Positions 16,887 through 19,101 of a stretch of DNA of 19,101 nucleotides are shown one piece after another (positions within the stretch are counted from its first letter, which is position 1; the number at the start of each line of letters is the position of its first letter). The DNA lies in NCBI GenBank assembly GCA_001825565.1, contig MHXM01000146.1:13554-32654 (forward strand). The letters are read 5' to 3'. The notes beneath the pieces were generated by a model. That model was not told the DNA's origin, did not search any database, and saw only the letters and a list, made by a program, of their open reading frames with translations. Made by a program: the position numbers and the translations under genes. Source of the stretch: Desulfuromonadaceae bacterium GWC2_58_13. Lineage in GTDB: Bacteria; Desulfobacterota; Desulfuromonadia; Desulfuromonadales; Trichloromonadaceae.

Positions 16887-16895
16887 GTGTTTATT

Positions 16896-16912
16896 TTAAC
16901 GGTAACCGTCAA
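16896..16912. promoter_or_regulatory. Operator-like dyad upstream of the response-regulator promoter
   Basis: TTAACGGT-A-ACCGTCAA is a 17-bp dyad with eight-base arms and one mismatch, centred at 16904, about 52 bases upstream of the predicted start. That position suits an activator. The binding protein is unknown. Confidence 0.4.
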
Positions 16913-16924
16913 CGATCCATAAAA

Positions 16925-16963
16925 TCCAGCAAAAACAATAGTTTCTCTAAAACAATAGCTGGA
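16925..16963. repeat. Nested direct and inverted repeats downstream of polA
   Basis: AAAACAATAG occurs twice (16932-16941 and 16949-16958), 17 bases apart, inside an inverted repeat TCCAGC (16925-16930) / GCTGGA (16958-16963). On the minus strand the hairpin lies about 35 bases after the polA stop and is followed by ATTTTAT, so it could close the polA transcript. With the dyad and promoter next to it, this accounts for the 216-bp gap between polA and the receiver gene. Confidence 0.45.
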
Positions 16964-16998
16964 GTCGAACATTGATTGGGTTCCTGGTCCGGATCGTC

Positions 16999-19101
16999 TC
17001 AATGCGCCTCCCGCCAGTTGCGGCCAACCCCGATGTCGACCACCAGCGGCACGTTGAGTTTGACCGCCCCTTCCATCTCGCTTCGCACCAGCTCGCGCAT
17101 CGTTTCCAGTTCGTCCCGAGGCACATCAAAAACCAATTCGTCATGAACCTGCAGCACCATGCGGGTTTTCAATCCCTCGGCGGCCAGTCGCCGGTGGATG
17201 CGCACCATGGCGACCTTGATGATGTCGGCGGCCGACCCCTGAATCGGGTAGTTGATGGCGTTGCGTTCGGCATAACTGCGAATCGCCCCGTTTTTGCTGG
17301 AAATCTCAGGTACCGCGCAGCGTCTTCCAAGCAATGTGGTGATGTATTGTTTCTCGCGGGCTTCGTCCTTTTTGCTCTCCATAAAAGTTTTGATGCCGGG
17401 GTAACGAGCGAAGTAGTTGTCGATGAAGGTCTGCGCCTCGCGAGTGCCGATGCCGAGATCCTTGCCGAGACTGAAAGCGCCCATGCCGTAGATCACCCCA
17501 AAATTGATGGTCTTGGCCTGCCGGCGCATCTCGGGGGTCACCATCTCGGGAAAGACGCCGAACACCTCGCTGGCGGTTCTTTTGTGAATATCCTCGCCGC
17601 GAGAAAAACTCTCCTGCAGCACCTTTTCGTCGGCCATGTGCGCCAGAACGCGCAGCTCGATCTGCGAGTAGTCGGCGGCCAACAGCAGGTTTCCTTCGGC
17701 GGGAATGAAGGCCTCGCGAATGCGGCCTCCTTCTTCGCTGCGGATCGGGATGTTCTGCAGGTTCGGATCGGAGGACGACAATCGGCCGGTGGCGGTGATC
17801 GCCTGGTTGAAGCTGGTGTGGATACGCCCGGTTTCGGGGTTGACCAGCTTGGGCAGGGCGTCGGTGTAGGTCCCCTTGAGCTTGGCCAATGAACGGTAGT
17901 CGAGAATCCTGGCGGCGATAGCGTGATCCTCGGCCAGCTTGTTGAGCACCTCGCCGTCGGTCGACCAGCCGGTCTTGGTTTTTCGGCCCCGGGGGAGGCC
18001 CAATCGCTCGAAAAGAATTTCGCCGAGTTGCTTGGGCGAACCGATATTGAAAGGGCCGCCGGCCAGTTGGTGGATTTCGGTTTCCAGCGCGGCCATTTTT
18101 TTTTCCATCTCCGCCGAAAGGGTGCCGAGAAAGCCCGCATCGATGCGTACCCCGGCCCACTCCATGTCGGTGAGCACCTCGACCAGCGGCATCTCCACCT
18201 CGGCGAACAACCTTTCTTGGTGAGTCTCAACCAATTTCGGCTCAAGTACCCCGGCCAGACGCAGGGTGATATCGGCATCCTCGGCGGCATAGTTGATCGC
18301 CTTTTCCACCTCGACTTCTTCGAAGCCGATCCGGTTCTTGCCGCTGCCGGTCATCTCGCTGTAACTGATGGTTTTGTGGCCGAGCAATTCGCTGGCCAGG
18401 GCGTCCATGCCGTGGCTTTTGGATGCAGGGGTGGCCAAGTACGAAGCTATCATGGTATCGACAGCGCCGCCGGCGACCCGGATGCCGGCCCGGCGCAACA
18501 CCAACAGGTCGTATTTGAGATTCTGACCAATCTTGATCAACGCCGGGTCTTCCAAAATCGGCCGCAGTTTATCCAGCACCAGCTTCAGGGCGAGCTGTTC
18601 GGGAACGCCGAGATAGCGATGACCGACCGGGATGTACCAGGCCTCGCCTTCCCGCACGGCGAAGGACAGCCCGACCAGATCGGCCCGCACCGCGTCGAGG
18701 CTGGTGGTTTCGGTGTCGAAGGCGAACCGCTTGGCCCGTTTCAGTTCGGCGATCAGCGCATCGAGCTGAGCCTCGGTCAGGACGCCATGATATCCTTCGC
18801 CGGTGGCGCGGGTTTCAGTGGAAAACTCCTGGACCAGTTTGTGAAATTCCATCTCCTTGAAAATGTTGGTGAGCGCCGCCCGGTCCGGCTCGGAGAGGGA
18901 AAAACTGTCGTAGTCGAGATCCAGCTCCATATCGTCGATCAGGGTCACCAGCCGCCTGGACAAGCGCGCCTGCTCGCCGAACTCACGCAGGTTCTCCCGC
19001 AGTTTTCCCTTCACCTCGTCGAGGCGCGACAGCAGCGCCTCCACCGAACCGAACTCCTTGATCAGCTTGACCGCCGTCTTCTCGCCGACTCCCGGCACCC
19101 C
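16999..19101 (-). CDS. polA: DNA polymerase I, C-terminal three quarters (5' end outside window)
   Basis: PolA fills gaps and removes RNA primers in replication and repair. The frame is open at the window edge, entering in the helix-hairpin segment of the 5'-3' exonuclease domain (GVPGVGEKTA), so about 190 N-terminal residues are missing and the first GTG at 19098 is not the start. The 3'-5' exonuclease domain keeps its metal residues: FAFDTETTSLD (D128, E130 counted from 19098), GQNLKYD and YAAEDADITLRL, so proofreading should be active, unlike in several PolA lineages. The polymerase domain has motif A (AADYSQIELRVLAHMADE), motif B (RRQAKTINFGVIYGMGAF) and motif C (QVHDELVFDV, H652-D653-E654). 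The protein ends GVGRNWREAH, as usual for the family. Confidence 0.97.
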   Translation of the reverse strand, partial: GVPGVGEKTAVKLIKEFGSVEALLSRLDEVKGKLRENLREFGEQARLSRRLVTLIDDMELDLDYDSFSLSEPDRAALTNIFKEMEFHKLVQEFSTETRATGEGYHGVLTEAQLDALIAELKRAKRFAFDTETTSLDAVRADLVGLSFAVREGEAWYIPVGHRYLGVPEQLALKLVLDKLRPILEDPALIKIGQNLKYDLLVLRRAGIRVAGGAVDTMIASYLATPASKSHGMDALASELLGHKTISYSEMTGSGKNRIGFEEVEVEKAINYAAEDADITLRLAGVLEPKLVETHQERLFAEVEMPLVEVLTDMEWAGVRIDAGFLGTLSAEMEKKMAALETEIHQLAGGPFNIGSPKQLGEILFERLGLPRGRKTKTGWSTDGEVLNKLAEDHAIAARILDYRSLAKLKGTYTDALPKLVNPETGRIHTSFNQAITATGRLSSSDPNLQNIPIRSEEGGRIREAFIPAEGNLLLAADYSQIELRVLAHMADEKVLQESFSRGEDIHKRTASEVFGVFPEMVTPEMRRQAKTINFGVIYGMGAFSLGKDLGIGTREAQTFIDNYFARYPGIKTFMESKKDEAREKQYITTLLGRRCAVPEISSKNGAIRSYAERNAINYPIQGSAADIIKVAMVRIHRRLAAEGLKTRMVLQVHDELVFDVPRDELETMRELVRSEMEGAVKLNVPLVVDIGVGRNWREAH

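Noticed and set aside
16925..16963. CRISPR-like direct repeats
   Set aside because: Only two 10-base copies with a 7-base spacer, no third unit and no cas genes.

Overview
The window reads as ordinary chromosome of a high-GC Gram-negative bacterium. An outer-membrane TonB-dependent receptor, a TonB protein, a lipoprotein with an OmpA-type peptidoglycan-binding domain and an outer-membrane channel-like protein all require a double membrane. The mix of PrkA/YeaH/SpoVR stress genes, CHASE2 and HD-GYP signalling, FecR-domain proteins and a bacterial acyl-ACP thioesterase resembles Desulfuromonadales/Geobacter-type deltaproteobacteria. That placement is inference from gene content; no rRNA or tRNA is present to settle it.

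Layout. (a) 1-2664, plus strand: the 3' end of a tonB gene, then a TonB-dependent receptor with the CxxxM and HxM motifs of the OprC/NosA copper receptors; together they form a metal-uptake pair. (b) 2670-2726: a long palindrome resembling a REP element, which supplies the last codons and the stop of the convergent gene. (c) 2689-4315, minus strand: a small operon of a tandem-TM2 membrane protein, a stand-alone Smr-domain protein and an acyl-ACP thioesterase, behind a candidate sigma-70 promoter. (d) 4364-12007, minus strand: the centrepiece, a four-gene operon prkA - yeaH/yhbH (DUF444) - spoVR - second, divergent prkA, starting at a clear extended -10 promoter. A second REP-like hairpin sits between yeaH and spoVR and supplies the yeaH stop codon. 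(e) 12108-13156, minus strand: an outer-membrane 'phenol MetA degradation'-type beta-barrel protein with its own promoter and terminator. (f) 13184-16263, minus strand: a signalling operon of a FecR-domain periplasmic protein, an OmpA-type lipoprotein and a CHASE2 / three-helix / HD-GYP c-di-GMP phosphodiesterase. (g) 16387-16912: a stand-alone response-regulator receiver gene with a strong promoter and an operator-like dyad. (h) 16999-19101: the 3' three quarters of polA, with proofreading and polymerase active sites intact.

How it works together. The PrkA-YeaH-SpoVR set is a widely conserved stress/stationary-phase module of poorly known biochemistry; here it carries a second PrkA AAA protein of a different subtype as a fourth gene. 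The FecR/OmpA/CHASE2-HD-GYP operon looks like an envelope-sensing unit whose output is c-di-GMP breakdown. Except for the tonB-receptor pair, every gene lies on the minus strand. The many long open frames opposite these genes are codon-bias shadows and are left out. No insertion sequence, tRNA, rRNA or CRISPR array was seen.
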